Notes: generated from the sequence alone by a model not told the origin. 22,487 nucleotides of DNA from an uncultured Prevotella sp. (GCA_900769275.1 CAAGGA010000051.1:1-22487); one strand, 5' to 3'. Shown: positions 8,348-17,506, numbered from the stretch's first letter. A program made the numbers and translations.

Positions 8348-8364
8348 CTTCGACCCACTCGAAG
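8348..8364 (+). other. small hairpin before addB
   Basis: The 6-bp stem cttcga/tcgaag encloses the loop cccac, 29 bases before the addB ATG. The 18-base string TTCGACC-cac-TCGAAGAA at 8350-8367 recurs as TTCGACC-agg-TCGAAGAA at 11378-11395, before the glycosyltransferase gene, differing only in the three central bases. No T-tract follows, so it is not a classical terminator. Confidence 0.6.
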
Positions 8365-8393
8365 AACAGAAGTCCCAAACCATCACCATTATT

Positions 8394-11345
8394 ATGCAAA
8401 CATTCCTAAAATACTTAGCAAAAGACCTCCTTGACAAATACGGAAGCAATCTTTCAGAGATTGCCGTCGTATTCCCCAACAAAAGAGCAGCCCTGTTCCT
8501 CAATGAAGAACTGATACTGCAATCTGGAGGAAAACCCGTCTGGAGTCCTCAGATTCTTACAATCAGCGAACTATTCCGTTCTCTCTCACCACTCGTTGTG
8601 GCTGACCGGATAAAACTCGTATGCGAACTTTTCAAGCACTACATCCACCATACAAACAGTTCCGAGTCCCTCGATGACTTCTACGGATGGGGAGAACTGA
8701 TGCTCAATGATTTCGACGATCTCGACAAAAACATGGGAGATGCGAAAAACATTTTCCACAACACATCCGAACTCCATGACTTCGATTCCGTCGATTTCCT
8801 TACGGAAGAACAGAAAAAACTCATAGAACGTTTCTTCCGGAACTTTAACAACGGGAACGACTCCCTGCTCAAGGAAAACTTCGCAAAACTTTGGAATCGG
8901 CTTCTTGACATCTATACATCATTCCGACAGTCTTTGAGGACGCAGGGAATCGCTTACGAGGGAATGCTCTACCGTGATGTAGCAGAACACTGTGATATAG
9001 AGTCACTGAAGGCAAGGAAATATATCTTTGCAGGATTCAATCTCCTACAGAAAGTGGAGCAACGTCTATTCGAAGCCCTTCAGCGGGAAGGAAAAGCCGC
9101 ATTCTATTGGGACTATGACTCCTATTACCTGAACAATGACAATGAAGCGGGAAAGTACATCAGGTCATATCTTTCCGCATTTCCAAACGAACTTGACGGA
9201 CAATCTATATACTCTAACTTCACCAACAAGGACAATATCACCTTCCTCTCTGCTACCACAGAAGACATCCAAGCCAGATACATCAGCAAATGGCTTACCG
9301 AAGAGCGCATCAAGGCCGGCAAGCGTACAGCCATCGTACTATGTGACGAGAGGCTGTTGCCCACCGTTGTGCATTGTCTGCCGCCTGAAGTAAAAGAGGT
9401 CAACGTCACCACAGGCTACCCTCTGTCACAGACTCTGACAGCTACGCTCGTAAAAGAAATCTTTTCTCTGAAACTCTCTGGAGAATCAAGATTGAAAGGG
9501 ACGTTGCGCCTCCGTCAGGTAAACTCCCTGCTTCATCATCCTTATATGAAATACATTTCAGATAAAGCAGAAGATATTGACAGAAGACTCAACGCTGACC
9601 ACGTTTTCTACCCAACTATTTCGGAACTATCTGCCGATGAAAATCTTGCCGTACTCTTCTCCCCACTGACACCTTACACAGCGACCTCCGGTGAAGGAAT
9701 ACGAATGACAAGAAACAGAGAAATCCTCCAGTGCATACTCACCATTATAAAGCGCATCGCCACATCCTCCGCCTTACCCTGCGATGACTCTGCTGACATA
9801 AACACATTATCTCCACGTGATAATAAAGATGTCATCCCTTTCCCTAAAGAAATGCAACTGATGCAGGAGTCTCTCTTCCGGATGCACCAGATTATCACTC
9901 GCATCAAGTCTCTCATTGACACAGGCGAACTCGACCTCGGAGAACTATCTCTGCAAAGTCTCCTCAATCAGATAGTACGCTCCACCTCCGTTCCATTCCA
10001 CGGAGAGCCTATTATGGGCATACAGATAATGGGAGTCTTGGAAACCCGCCTGCTCGATTTCGACCATATATTAATCCTTTCTGCCAACGAGGGAAACATC
10101 CCCAAGGGGGTTGATGACTCTTCCTTTATCCCCCACAGCATCAGGAAAGCCTATGGTCTTACCACCATAGAGAACAAAGTCGGTATCTACGCCTATTACT
10201 TTCACCGCATGATACAGAGAGCTTCGGATGTCACCATTACCTATAATAATTCTACAAATGACACGAAGACGAACGAAATGAGCCGTTTCATGATGCAGAT
10301 AATGGCAGAAAGCGGTATTGACATCAGGCATCGTTCTATCATAGCAGACCTCATTGTCAGCAGCACGACGAACAATGTCATCGAGAAATCCCGTTCCGTC
10401 ATTGCAAGACTGAATGCCATGGAGAAAATCTCTGCCACGGCATTCAGCCAGTACCTGCGGTGTCAGAAGTTTTTCTTTTACCGCTTTCTGTGCGGTATTG
10501 ACGATATGGAAGACACAGACCAAGAGGAGATGGACAGCCGATCATTAGGCAACATATTCCATAAATCCGCTGAAATCATCTATAAACCCTTTATCGGAAA
10601 AGACGTTACAGCAGGAGACATCAAGAATATACTCGCTGACCCATCAATCATCACACGCACCGTAGATGCAGCTTTCCGAGAAGAACTGTTCCGTCAAGAG
10701 CCGTCCAAACCTATGCCGGCTCTTGACGGTATGCAGATAATCAACCGGAATATCGTCATAACCATGATAAACAGACTCTTGAAATATGATATTCGTCACG
10801 CGCCATTTCATATTGAAGGACTGGAAAAGAAAATCTATGACACCATCACTTTCGATACGAACAACGGGAAAAGAACCCTTAAAATCAAAGGAATTATTGA
10901 CCGTCTCGACATCATCACAGGAGTGAACGGCAACAAGACACTGCGAGTAGTCGATTACAAGACGGGGGCTTCAAGGCATTCCGCCCTTAAATCCGTAGAG
11001 GAAATATTCTCCACATCCCCCCGTAACGGGACACGACCGGCATACTACCTACAGACTCTCCTATACTCACGCATCCTCGTCTCTCCCGAGAAAGGGGAAC
11101 CATATACGCAGATGCCCGTCTCCCCTGCCCTGCTCTATCCACATCATACCGCAGCGGAAGATTACGACCCTACAATCTGTTTCGACAAGACTCCCATCCA
11201 TGACGTCAAGGATTATCTCCCACCTTTCATACAAAATCTCCAACAGCTTCTCTCGGAAATATTCGATGAGACCATTCCTTTCTCACCGACACCCGACACC
11301 TCCCAATGCGCAAGGTGTTTCTACCGCGATATATGCGGAGGATAG
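8394..11345 (+). CDS. addB: AddB-like nuclease subunit with 4Fe-4S cluster
   Basis: This 983-residue protein is the partner of the upstream AddA-like enzyme. The N-terminus (IAVVFPNKRAALFLNEE, about 22-38) resembles the degenerate helicase fold of AddB. The C-terminal PD-(D/E)XK nuclease contains LGNIFHKSAE (about 715-724), GIIDRLDI, VVDYKTG (Asp854, Lys856) and YYLQTLLYSR. The iron-sulphur ligands of AddB are in place: Cys690 (in LRCQKFFFYR) and the C-terminal Cys972, Cys975 and Cys981 (spacing C-x2-C-x5-C). Both subunits therefore keep nuclease residues, as in Bacillus AddAB. The ATG chosen lies just before the conserved N-terminal strand. The gene ends 82 bases before the glycosyltransferase gene. 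Confidence 0.93.
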   Translation: MQTFLKYLAKDLLDKYGSNLSEIAVVFPNKRAALFLNEELILQSGGKPVWSPQILTISELFRSLSPLVVADRIKLVCELFKHYIHHTNSSESLDDFYGWGELMLNDFDDLDKNMGDAKNIFHNTSELHDFDSVDFLTEEQKKLIERFFRNFNNGNDSLLKENFAKLWNRLLDIYTSFRQSLRTQGIAYEGMLYRDVAEHCDIESLKARKYIFAGFNLLQKVEQRLFEALQREGKAAFYWDYDSYYLNNDNEAGKYIRSYLSAFPNELDGQSIYSNFTNKDNITFLSATTEDIQARYISKWLTEERIKAGKRTAIVLCDERLLPTVVHCLPPEVKEVNVTTGYPLSQTLTATLVKEIFSLKLSGESRLKGTLRLRQVNSLLHHPYMKYISDKAEDIDRRLNADHVFYPTISELSADENLAVLFSPLTPYTATSGEGIRMTRNREILQCILTIIKRIATSSALPCDDSADINTLSPRDNKDVIPFPKEMQLMQESLFRMHQIITRIKSLIDTGELDLGELSLQSLLNQIVRSTSVPFHGEPIMGIQIMGVLETRLLDFDHILILSANEGNIPKGVDDSSFIPHSIRKAYGLTTIENKVGIYAYYFHRMIQRASDVTITYNNSTNDTKTNEMSRFMMQIMAESGIDIRHRSIIADLIVSSTTNNVIEKSRSVIARLNAMEKISATAFSQYLRCQKFFFYRFLCGIDDMEDTDQEEMDSRSLGNIFHKSAEIIYKPFIGKDVTAGDIKNILADPSIITRTVDAAFREELFRQEPSKPMPALDGMQIINRNIVITMINRLLKYDIRHAPFHIEGLEKKIYDTITFDTNNGKRTLKIKGIIDRLDIITGVNGNKTLRVVDYKTGASRHSALKSVEEIFSTSPRNGTRPAYYLQTLLYSRILVSPEKGEPYTQMPVSPALLYPHHTAAEDYDPTICFDKTPIHDVKDYLPPFIQNLQQLLSEIFDETIPFSPTPDTSQCARCFYRDICGG

Positions 11346-11374
11346 CCCGACTTCGGAAAGACGAACCCAAGGTA

Positions 11375-11395
11375 TTCTTCGACCAGGTCGAAGAA
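11375..11395 (+). other. 21-bp palindrome between addB and the glycosyltransferase gene
   Basis: The arms ttcttcgacc (11375-11384) and ggtcgaagaa (11386-11395) are perfectly complementary around a single central base, ending 32 bases before the next ATG. As RNA it could form an 8-bp stem with a ccagg loop. A run of A follows rather than T, so it is not a forward intrinsic terminator. It shares its arms with the hairpin at 8348-8364. It may be an operator or an mRNA-processing or stability element. Confidence 0.65.
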
Positions 11396-11427
11396 AAAAA
11401 CAGACAAAGAAAAGATAAGACCGCCCC

Positions 11428-12378
11428 ATGTCCCTATCAATAATAATAGCAGCATATAACATTGAAGCCTACATTGAGGAATGCCTCGAAAGCCTTATTC
11501 CCATAACAAGGCAGGAAACAGACATTGAGATTATCGTCGTCAACGATGGCTCCACCGACAACACAAGGGAGAAGATTGTATCTTTCCAAAGTGCCCATCC
11601 TGACGCACTATTACTGATTGACCAAGAAAACCGTGGACTGAGTGCGGCAAGAAACGCTGGTATAAAAGCCGCCAAAGGACGTTACCTATTCTTCGTTGAT
11701 GGAGACGACACCATCCTTCCTGATGCAGAAATGCCATGGCATCTGATTAATTCAGAAGAAGACTACGACATCTTAGGTATTGAGATAATGCAACAGGACG
11801 AGAGAAACGGGCGGAAATCCTTATCAGGACCCAAGCCATACCGACGTTACAAGTCACCAATAGGAATACGCTATGCCCCTGCACGAGATTTTCTTGCCGG
11901 GAGGAACATCATGCCGATGGCAGTTTCCTACATCGTCCGCAGGAAAATGATAATGGATAACGGGATTCTGTTCCGCGAAGGTATATTCCATGAAGATGAA
12001 GACTACACCCTCCGTCTGTTCCTTACAGCCGGAAGTTTCATAGCCAGTGGGCGGGAAATATATTGCTACCGTCTCCGTACAGACTCGATTACAAGCACGG
12101 AGGATAAAGCCATACAGAAGAAAAAGATACGGGATGTGCTGTCAATCCTCCGTGACTCACAGACTCTTCCATATAAAGAATATGCCAACTACAAGATACA
12201 TTATCTTGCAGTTGACATATTACGTATTCTTATCCGTCAGCATCATTCCAAGTCCTTTCAGCGAGAAGTCATATCATCACTCCGCGCAATGCACCTTTTC
12301 CCTCTCCCATGGCATTGGGAAACGAAGTACATCCTTTTCAGGATAATCACATCCTTGCTGTTCTCCCGGTTGAAATAA
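11428..12378 (+). CDS. family 2 glycosyltransferase
   Basis: This 316-residue GT2-family (GT-A fold) enzyme should transfer a sugar from a nucleotide-sugar donor to a glycan under assembly at the cytoplasmic face. It shows the N-terminal LSIIIAAYNIEAYIEECLES, the VVNDGSTDNT donor motif (37-46), NRGLSAARNAGI (68-79), the metal-binding DGDD (91-94) and an EDEDYTLRLF acceptor-side motif near residue 190. The C-terminal part is basic and has no clear membrane segment, so it probably associates peripherally. Donor and acceptor cannot be named. It follows addB by 82 bases on the same strand but is functionally unrelated to it, so it may simply be the last gene of the transcript. The next gene is convergent. 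Confidence 0.9.
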   Translation: MSLSIIIAAYNIEAYIEECLESLIPITRQETDIEIIVVNDGSTDNTREKIVSFQSAHPDALLLIDQENRGLSAARNAGIKAAKGRYLFFVDGDDTILPDAEMPWHLINSEEDYDILGIEIMQQDERNGRKSLSGPKPYRRYKSPIGIRYAPARDFLAGRNIMPMAVSYIVRRKMIMDNGILFREGIFHEDEDYTLRLFLTAGSFIASGREIYCYRLRTDSITSTEDKAIQKKKIRDVLSILRDSQTLPYKEYANYKIHYLAVDILRILIRQHHSKSFQREVISSLRAMHLFPLPWHWETKYILFRIITSLLFSRLK

Positions 12379-12443
12379 GGAGATAGAGTCAAGAAAAACT
12401 GCATTGAGTTATGGCGAGAGGCCATGCCATTCCCGTTCAAAGA

Positions 12444-13847
12444 CTATCTGACGATGAACTTGATGTACTTGACCAATCTCAGGTAATACTTTGTCTTTGC
12501 ACCTGCCTGAGAGATTGTGGAGGTTCTGAAACTGAAAGTATATTTACCCTCATCACAGAGGTAACGGGCATTTGAAGACCCATTGGTCACTATTACGCCG
12601 GTGCCTCCACACGACACGATATTAGAATTCAGGACGGTATTGTTCGCATCGCTGGAGTATATGTTATAGAGCAGGACTGCATCCGAACGTGAGGGAATAC
12701 CCCATCCCGACAGTCCTCCCTCCTCGTAATCCTCCGCTATGGCAACTGCCGCCGTGGGATCAGTCTCATTATTCGCACTCGCCACGTCGGTCCATCCCTC
12801 CAAAGAGATAAGCACAGCATTATAAGTAGTGGCAGAAGTCTCATCCTGATCAATGGCAGCGATGACATGACCGTTCCATATATCGCCGTCGGATGGTACG
12901 GAACTGACGTAAACGACATCTGTCTGTGCTCCGCCCTGACTGCCTTCACCACCACCGAAAGAGAATGATTCCGTTATCTCGTCTGCCCACTCACCCGTTG
13001 TAATCTCCGTATAGATTGTCATGTCCTCATCAGCAGAGCCGGACTCACCAGTCTCTGCACCGTTGTATCGGGCAGTGAAAGCATACGGAGTACCAGAGAG
13101 CAATGAAGCATTATAGGTGTGCGAGTAAGAGACCGTTCCCGTCGTACCTCCCTCCATCGTTATTGTCAATGAGGGATGAGCGTTGGTTGAGGGATAGATA
13201 TAGAATTTTCCGGATGTCCATACATTTGCATCACCACTGCTACTGCTTTTGGTACAAGGCACGGTGACTGCCGTCTGTCCGCTCATATCCCCGTCAAGGG
13301 TCATATCTGTATATGCAGAACTCAACGTGACTGAAACCCCAGAAACGTCAGATGGTACTCCGCTGACAGCTATTGAGACGCCTGCCTGACGGTAACCCAG
13401 CATGACATTGGCAGTCTGATTAGACGTAGTTACCGCAATATCTGCCGAACCTGTCATCAATGGCAGTGTGGCATATCCGCATTCAGGCATGGAGATATTT
13501 GCGTCAGTACCGGAAACAGATGCCAGAGCGGGATAGTCCGCAGGAACGGACAGTGCTGTGATATGGTATTGTCCTTTCTTTAAGGAAAACCCAGAGGTGT
13601 TCCCATCACTGTCCGTAATCGTCGCTGTATCAACAATCTTTCCATCCTTATCGAATACATAGACATGGATAGGATAAGAGATGTCCGTCAAATTTGCTGT
13701 CTTAGCCACCAGTTTCACGTTTCTTGTCACGGAAGAAGATGGCGTATCCGGCTCAACGTCTTCCTCAAAACCATCTACTTTCTCACAAGAAACGAGCAAC
13801 GGGAATGTCACGAAAATCAAAGAAAGGACTTTTCCGATAGTCTTCAT
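12444..13847 (-). CDS. FimB/Mfa2-like fimbrial-type lipoprotein
   Basis: This 467-residue lipoprotein has a basic start (MKTIGK), a hydrophobic core and the lipobox PLLVSC with Cys21 as the lipidated residue. The mature protein is Ser/Thr/Gly-rich and predicted to be beta-sandwich. The segment with VYVFDKDGKIV (about 70-80) followed by KKGQYHITAL is typical of the FimB/Mfa2 family, which anchors or regulates Bacteroidales fimbriae at the outer membrane. An acidic, Gly-rich linker follows near residue 280-305 and the rest (about 310-467) is a separate domain with two cysteines. ATG 13847 is preferred over 13868 because the signal peptide begins there. No shaft or tip genes adjoin it, so its partners must be elsewhere or it has another surface role. 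Confidence 0.7.
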   Translation of the reverse strand: MKTIGKVLSLIFVTFPLLVSCEKVDGFEEDVEPDTPSSSVTRNVKLVAKTANLTDISYPIHVYVFDKDGKIVDTATITDSDGNTSGFSLKKGQYHITALSVPADYPALASVSGTDANISMPECGYATLPLMTGSADIAVTTSNQTANVMLGYRQAGVSIAVSGVPSDVSGVSVTLSSAYTDMTLDGDMSGQTAVTVPCTKSSSSGDANVWTSGKFYIYPSTNAHPSLTITMEGGTTGTVSYSHTYNASLLSGTPYAFTARYNGAETGESGSADEDMTIYTEITTGEWADEITESFSFGGGEGSQGGAQTDVVYVSSVPSDGDIWNGHVIAAIDQDETSATTYNAVLISLEGWTDVASANNETDPTAAVAIAEDYEEGGLSGWGIPSRSDAVLLYNIYSSDANNTVLNSNIVSCGGTGVIVTNGSSNARYLCDEGKYTFSFRTSTISQAGAKTKYYLRLVKYIKFIVR

Positions 13848-13915
13848 AGTATTTCCTTTGTGTTTCATTATTACTCATTAAGGGGTATTCCTCGTATGCC
13901 AACGAACTCCCTACC

Positions 13916-14095
13916 CTATTCTGCAGGAGCCCATTTACAACGGACTGGAGAGACGATTGCGCCCTCTGCCTTCAACTGCTTCATGGCAGCCTCCTCTTCC
14001 TTGCGGTCAAGACCGCTGAGTTCTGCGATTTTTCCTGCATTGAGAGGCTGTCCTGCCTCCCTCATCGTTGCTAATACTTTTTCTTTTGAATCCAT
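13916..14095 (-). CDS. 59-residue winged-helix protein
   Basis: An intact 59-codon reading frame begins with ATG (MDSKEKVLATMREAG) and ends at TAG. The sequence suits a minimal winged helix-turn-helix: helix 1 at 3-15, the HTH LNAGKIAELSGLDRKE (18-33), a recognition helix EEEAAMKQLKAEG (33-45) and a short wing IVSPVRCKWAP (47-57). Very similar small proteins are common in Bacteroidales and are usually annotated as putative transcriptional regulators. It lies between the fimbrial-type lipoprotein (68 bases) and the peroxidase gene (120 bases), all on the minus strand. It might control the lipoprotein gene downstream, or be an independent housekeeping gene; no targets can be read from the sequence. 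Confidence 0.85.
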   Translation of the reverse strand: MDSKEKVLATMREAGQPLNAGKIAELSGLDRKEEEAAMKQLKAEGAIVSPVRCKWAPAE

Positions 14096-14215
14096 TGTCT
14101 TGAGTTTTTCTAGTTAATGTTTATTACAAATTAAGTAGGTGTGCATAATTTGTTTTTATAATGATTGTATTGTATAGTGATGCACCTTTGAGGTTATATT
14201 TTTCTCAGTACTTCT

Positions 14216-15610
14216 CTATTGCCTGTTAGTATTTGTCAGGGTCTTTCCCTGATACTGACCAGTCTGTGCATCAAGGAAAGCCTTTACTTTAGCAACATCC
14301 TGTTCACTCATCTTGCGACCTACCTGATATTCAGCCATCATTTCAATGGCTTTCTCCAGAGTGGCTACACTGCCGTCATGGTAATAAGGCCATGTCAGTG
14401 CAACGTTGCGCAAGGTAGGAGTCTTGAAACGATAACGGTCACGCTCTACCTTGGTCTGCGCCCAGCGTCCGTTGTCGGAGTCAGTCAGTCCTGACTTATC
14501 GTTTATCTCTCGGTTCTGGAAATAGTTGGCCCTCTGTCCCATCATCTCGTATGACAGACCTCCCATATTCACACCTGCATGACAAGTGGCGCACTTGTAG
14601 TCCTTGAAGATGGTATATCCCTCTACCTGCTCTGCCGTCAGGGCACTCTTGTCACCTTTCAGATAGCGGTCGAACGGCGAATCGGGAGTCAGCAATGTCT
14701 TCTCATACTCTGCAATGGCATCGGTGATGGTCTTTTCGTTCAGCCCCTCCGGATACGATGCGAGGAAACGCTTGCAGAAAGCCGCATCCTCCGACAGGCG
14801 GGCGGCGATTTCGTCAAACGACTTGCATCCCATCTCCACCGGATTAAGCGGAGGTCCGGCAGCCTGTTCGGCAAGAGTTGCAGCACGACCATCCCAGAAC
14901 TGCACGAAATTGAAGACCGAATTATAGGACGTAGGCGCATTGATGCCTCCCAACTGTCCACCGATGCCGGCAGAGAACTGATGGTTGTCAACCCCGGCTG
15001 TCTCAATGGCATGACACGAAGCACAGGAGATTGTGCCATCGCCCGAGAGTCTGGTGTCATGATATAGTTCCTTACCCAGCTGCACCTTGGCTGCATCCAC
15101 GGCTATGGAATCAGGAATAGGACGAATCGGTTCGTTCTTGAATTCAGCGGCAGCCAACTCGTTAGGATAGAACTGTGCACGGTGTTGCTTCACCCAATCC
15201 AGCACGATGTCGGTCTTTGCCGATGTGAGAGATGCCCCCCAATGGGCAAGATAGTAAGACATGAGCGGCATGGAGCCATCCTGTACACACTTCTCCACCT
15301 TGGCGAGGTCCACCTCGTTGACAGCCTTTCCGTCCGCTATAGCCTTCATCATCGGGGAAATGTCAAAGACCTTGTAACCCTCTTCTACATGAGAAGCAAT
15401 CAGCTGCTTGGCAACCGGGAACGTAGCATAGAACGGAAGGTCGGGGTTCTCCGTATGACAGAACACGCAACCTCCCTCATTCAGGATCTCCGCCAACTGC
15501 GAATCCGCTGGAAGCGACTTGTCGGGCACCTGATTGACGGCTCGGTAGGCTATTGCCAGACCTGCCACACAGATTGCTCCGGCGAGAATGATTTTGCTTT
15601 TCTTTTTCAT
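14216..15610 (-). CDS. tri-haem cytochrome c peroxidase
   Basis: This 464-residue periplasmic enzyme reduces hydrogen peroxide with electrons from the respiratory chain. An N-terminal membrane segment (7-22) anchors it or is a signal peptide. There are three c-type haem motifs: CVFCH (48-52), CASCH (196-200) and CATCH (340-344). The last two belong to the standard two-haem CCP/MauG core, with LGKELYHDTRLS (178-189), QFWDGRA and FKTPTLRNV. The first lies in an extra N-terminal domain. Length and layout match the tri-haem quinol peroxidase of Escherichia coli (YhjA/Ccp), so quinol oxidation is likely but inferred. CcsA, needed for haem attachment, ends 69 bases upstream on the same strand, which suggests one operon. 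Confidence 0.92.
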   Translation of the reverse strand: MKKKSKIILAGAICVAGLAIAYRAVNQVPDKSLPADSQLAEILNEGGCVFCHTENPDLPFYATFPVAKQLIASHVEEGYKVFDISPMMKAIADGKAVNEVDLAKVEKCVQDGSMPLMSYYLAHWGASLTSAKTDIVLDWVKQHRAQFYPNELAAAEFKNEPIRPIPDSIAVDAAKVQLGKELYHDTRLSGDGTISCASCHAIETAGVDNHQFSAGIGGQLGGINAPTSYNSVFNFVQFWDGRAATLAEQAAGPPLNPVEMGCKSFDEIAARLSEDAAFCKRFLASYPEGLNEKTITDAIAEYEKTLLTPDSPFDRYLKGDKSALTAEQVEGYTIFKDYKCATCHAGVNMGGLSYEMMGQRANYFQNREINDKSGLTDSDNGRWAQTKVERDRYRFKTPTLRNVALTWPYYHDGSVATLEKAIEMMAEYQVGRKMSEQDVAKVKAFLDAQTGQYQGKTLTNTNRQ

Positions 15611-15679
15611 AGTGTTTTCATTAATGTTAGTGATAAGTAGGAATAATATTTTTCTGTTTATGACATTCTGATACTGCCG

Positions 15680-16486
15680 TCAAGAATAACTGTGCATACT
15701 GTCGCTGGCTGAGGGGAGGAGGTTGACACCATACCAGCACATCTGGAGCAGCAAAAATCCTATGATGAGCCAAACATAGCTGATGCACGTATGACGGAAA
15801 GAATTGGGAGGGACTGTCGAGACTGATATGTATGCACGTCGATGGATATACACTAAATAGGCACACCATGTAGCCGCTGCCCATGTCTCCTTGGGATCCC
15901 ACGTCCAGTAACTTCCCCAGGCTTGCTTAGCCCAGATACATCCGGACAGCATACCGAACGTAAGGAATGCCATACCTATCCTCACAAGGCGGTCTGCCGT
16001 AGAGAGATATACGTCGGTACGCCGCCACAATCCACTGACGGCGAGCAGGAATGCACATCCAAAGACGCTGTATGAAAAGATATAGACTGTGACATGTGGC
16101 ACAAACCATACACTCTGCAATGCCGGCATAAGGCTTTGGTCATGGATGTCAGGCTTCAGTATGTTGATGCAAACGAACACCGCAGCAACTATCAGCGAAA
16201 ACATTTGTATCCATCTGTATCTCCACCTTATATATACTATCCACCCCGAAACGATCATGAACAGCGAATACCAAAGGCGGGTCTCACCGAGAGTCCTCAG
16301 TGGCGGACGGGAGAGACTTGACCACAGACCTCCTACAAACACGGCATATACCAAGATGCCGGCAGCCGTACACCACACTCCCATCCTGCTGCATCCCTCC
16401 TTACGCCGGAATGCGGCAACGGCACCGATGGTCCATAGCATTAGGGCAACGGTGGCGAACGGCAGATATTCATTCCATGTTATCAT
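15680..16486 (-). CDS. ccsA: CcsA/ResC-like cytochrome c haem-attachment protein
   Basis: This 268-residue multi-spanning membrane protein belongs to the system II (Ccs) cytochrome c maturation pathway, which passes haem out and attaches it to CXXCH motifs. The tryptophan-rich WWD motif is plain (WAKQAWGSYWTWDPKETW, 185-202). Flanking histidines that could ligate haem are His131 (in VPHVTVY) and His265 (in MHSYS, the counterpart of the usual LHSYG). About eight hydrophobic segments are visible. Its ATG overlaps the stop of the upstream ResB-like gene (ATGA), implying coupled translation, and the peroxidase gene follows. Confidence 0.92.
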   Translation of the reverse strand: MITWNEYLPFATVALMLWTIGAVAAFRRKEGCSRMGVWCTAAGILVYAVFVGGLWSSLSRPPLRTLGETRLWYSLFMIVSGWIVYIRWRYRWIQMFSLIVAAVFVCINILKPDIHDQSLMPALQSVWFVPHVTVYIFSYSVFGCAFLLAVSGLWRRTDVYLSTADRLVRIGMAFLTFGMLSGCIWAKQAWGSYWTWDPKETWAAATWCAYLVYIHRRAYISVSTVPPNSFRHTCISYVWLIIGFLLLQMCWYGVNLLPSASDSMHSYS

Positions 16487-17355
16487 ACTTCTGTCATATC
16501 CGGACGATTGTCCATCTGCTTTGTTCCTGCGATTTCATGCCATCTGACTCTTCTTATTCCTCCTGCTACAGCTCCCGACAGCAACAGACAGATACCTGCC
16601 AACATTGGATATTTCCACGGTTGACGCTCTATCATCAGGACGCAGGAGACATCGTCTGCCCTTTGGTGGAAACTCATGAGGTATATGTCCTCTGACAGAC
16701 TCTGTGAATGCGGGTCGTTCACAGCTATGCAGACAGAACGGTTGTCTATCAGTATGGTAGCAGAATATTGTACAGGCAAACCACCGACACTGTCGGTCTC
16801 GATACAGAAGTCACTCAGACGCAGGGAGTACGGCAACGACACCATGCGTCCGTTGCAATCCATGGCGGACGTAGTATCCTGAGTCCTGCCTACGACAGCA
16901 CGCAATTCACTATTGTCACCGGCACCGACAAGTCCACAGAACAGCAACAGCCATATTCCTGTATGCGTGGTCAAGAAAACCCAATCCTTGCCAATATGCC
17001 GCGAACGAAGCCTATGCAGTATGGCAAGAGTCAGATTGGCGGTAAGAGCAATGAGTAGTGCAACGAAAGGTACAGAAGTCTGGAAAGATAATCCCACAGG
17101 CATAAAGCCGCCAACGATGCACGCCACGACCGTAAGTCCAATCAGCAAGCATGATATACGAGCCGAACGCATCTCCCCTATCCATCTGCACCTACCCCAT
17201 TCACGCTCCGCAACATACAGTATGGCAACCGTTGAACAGCCTATGGCAGCACCGACAGGAAATGCAAACCACCTGACATCCACATTGCCTATCGCCCACT
17301 GCAAGACGCAAGCCAATACCATATAAACTGTCAACCACAGACGCATATCGCTCAT
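16483..17355 (-). CDS. ResB-like cytochrome c biogenesis protein
   Basis: This 290-residue membrane protein has hydrophobic segments near 6-22, 29-49, 68-86, 95-113 and 126-143, an extracytoplasmic domain (about 147-250) and a last segment near 255-275. This is the ResB/CcsB plan with a small soluble domain. His131 (in TTHTGIW) is placed like a haem ligand. System II needs ResB and CcsA together, and here the two genes overlap by four bases. Starting upstream at 17526 would add a non-homologous extension rich in aromatic residues; ATG 17355 begins directly before the first membrane segment. The role is supported mainly by topology and by the CcsA partner, as sequence motifs are weak. Confidence 0.78.
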   Translation of the reverse strand: MSDMRLWLTVYMVLACVLQWAIGNVDVRWFAFPVGAAIGCSTVAILYVAEREWGRCRWIGEMRSARISCLLIGLTVVACIVGGFMPVGLSFQTSVPFVALLIALTANLTLAILHRLRSRHIGKDWVFLTTHTGIWLLLFCGLVGAGDNSELRAVVGRTQDTTSAMDCNGRMVSLPYSLRLSDFCIETDSVGGLPVQYSATILIDNRSVCIAVNDPHSQSLSEDIYLMSFHQRADDVSCVLMIERQPWKYPMLAGICLLLSGAVAGGIRRVRWHEIAGTKQMDNRPDMTEV

Positions 17356-17375
17356 TTTTCTTTCTTTTCCGACTG

Positions 17376-17383
17376 CAAATATA
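17376..17383 (-). promoter_or_regulatory. possible -7 box for the ResB-CcsA-peroxidase operon
   Basis: On the minus strand it reads TATATTTG, a match to TAnnTTTG, about 20 bases ahead of the ResB-like ATG. No -33 TTTG is seen at the right spacing. It is the only candidate in the 150-base gap upstream of the operon. Confidence 0.35.
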
Positions 17384-17506
17384 AGAATACAAATCGAGAT
17401 AATAGAATTTAACACTAATGATTTTATGTTAAAAAAATACAAACATCCATCAAACATTTCACGACTACCATACGTCAGAGAGCGTCTGTAAAAGATAATT
17501 CCATAC

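Noticed and set aside
12411..12425. Terminator between the convergent glycosyltransferase and fimbrial-type genes
   Set aside because: Only a 5-bp stem (atggc/gccat) without an adjoining T-tract was found.
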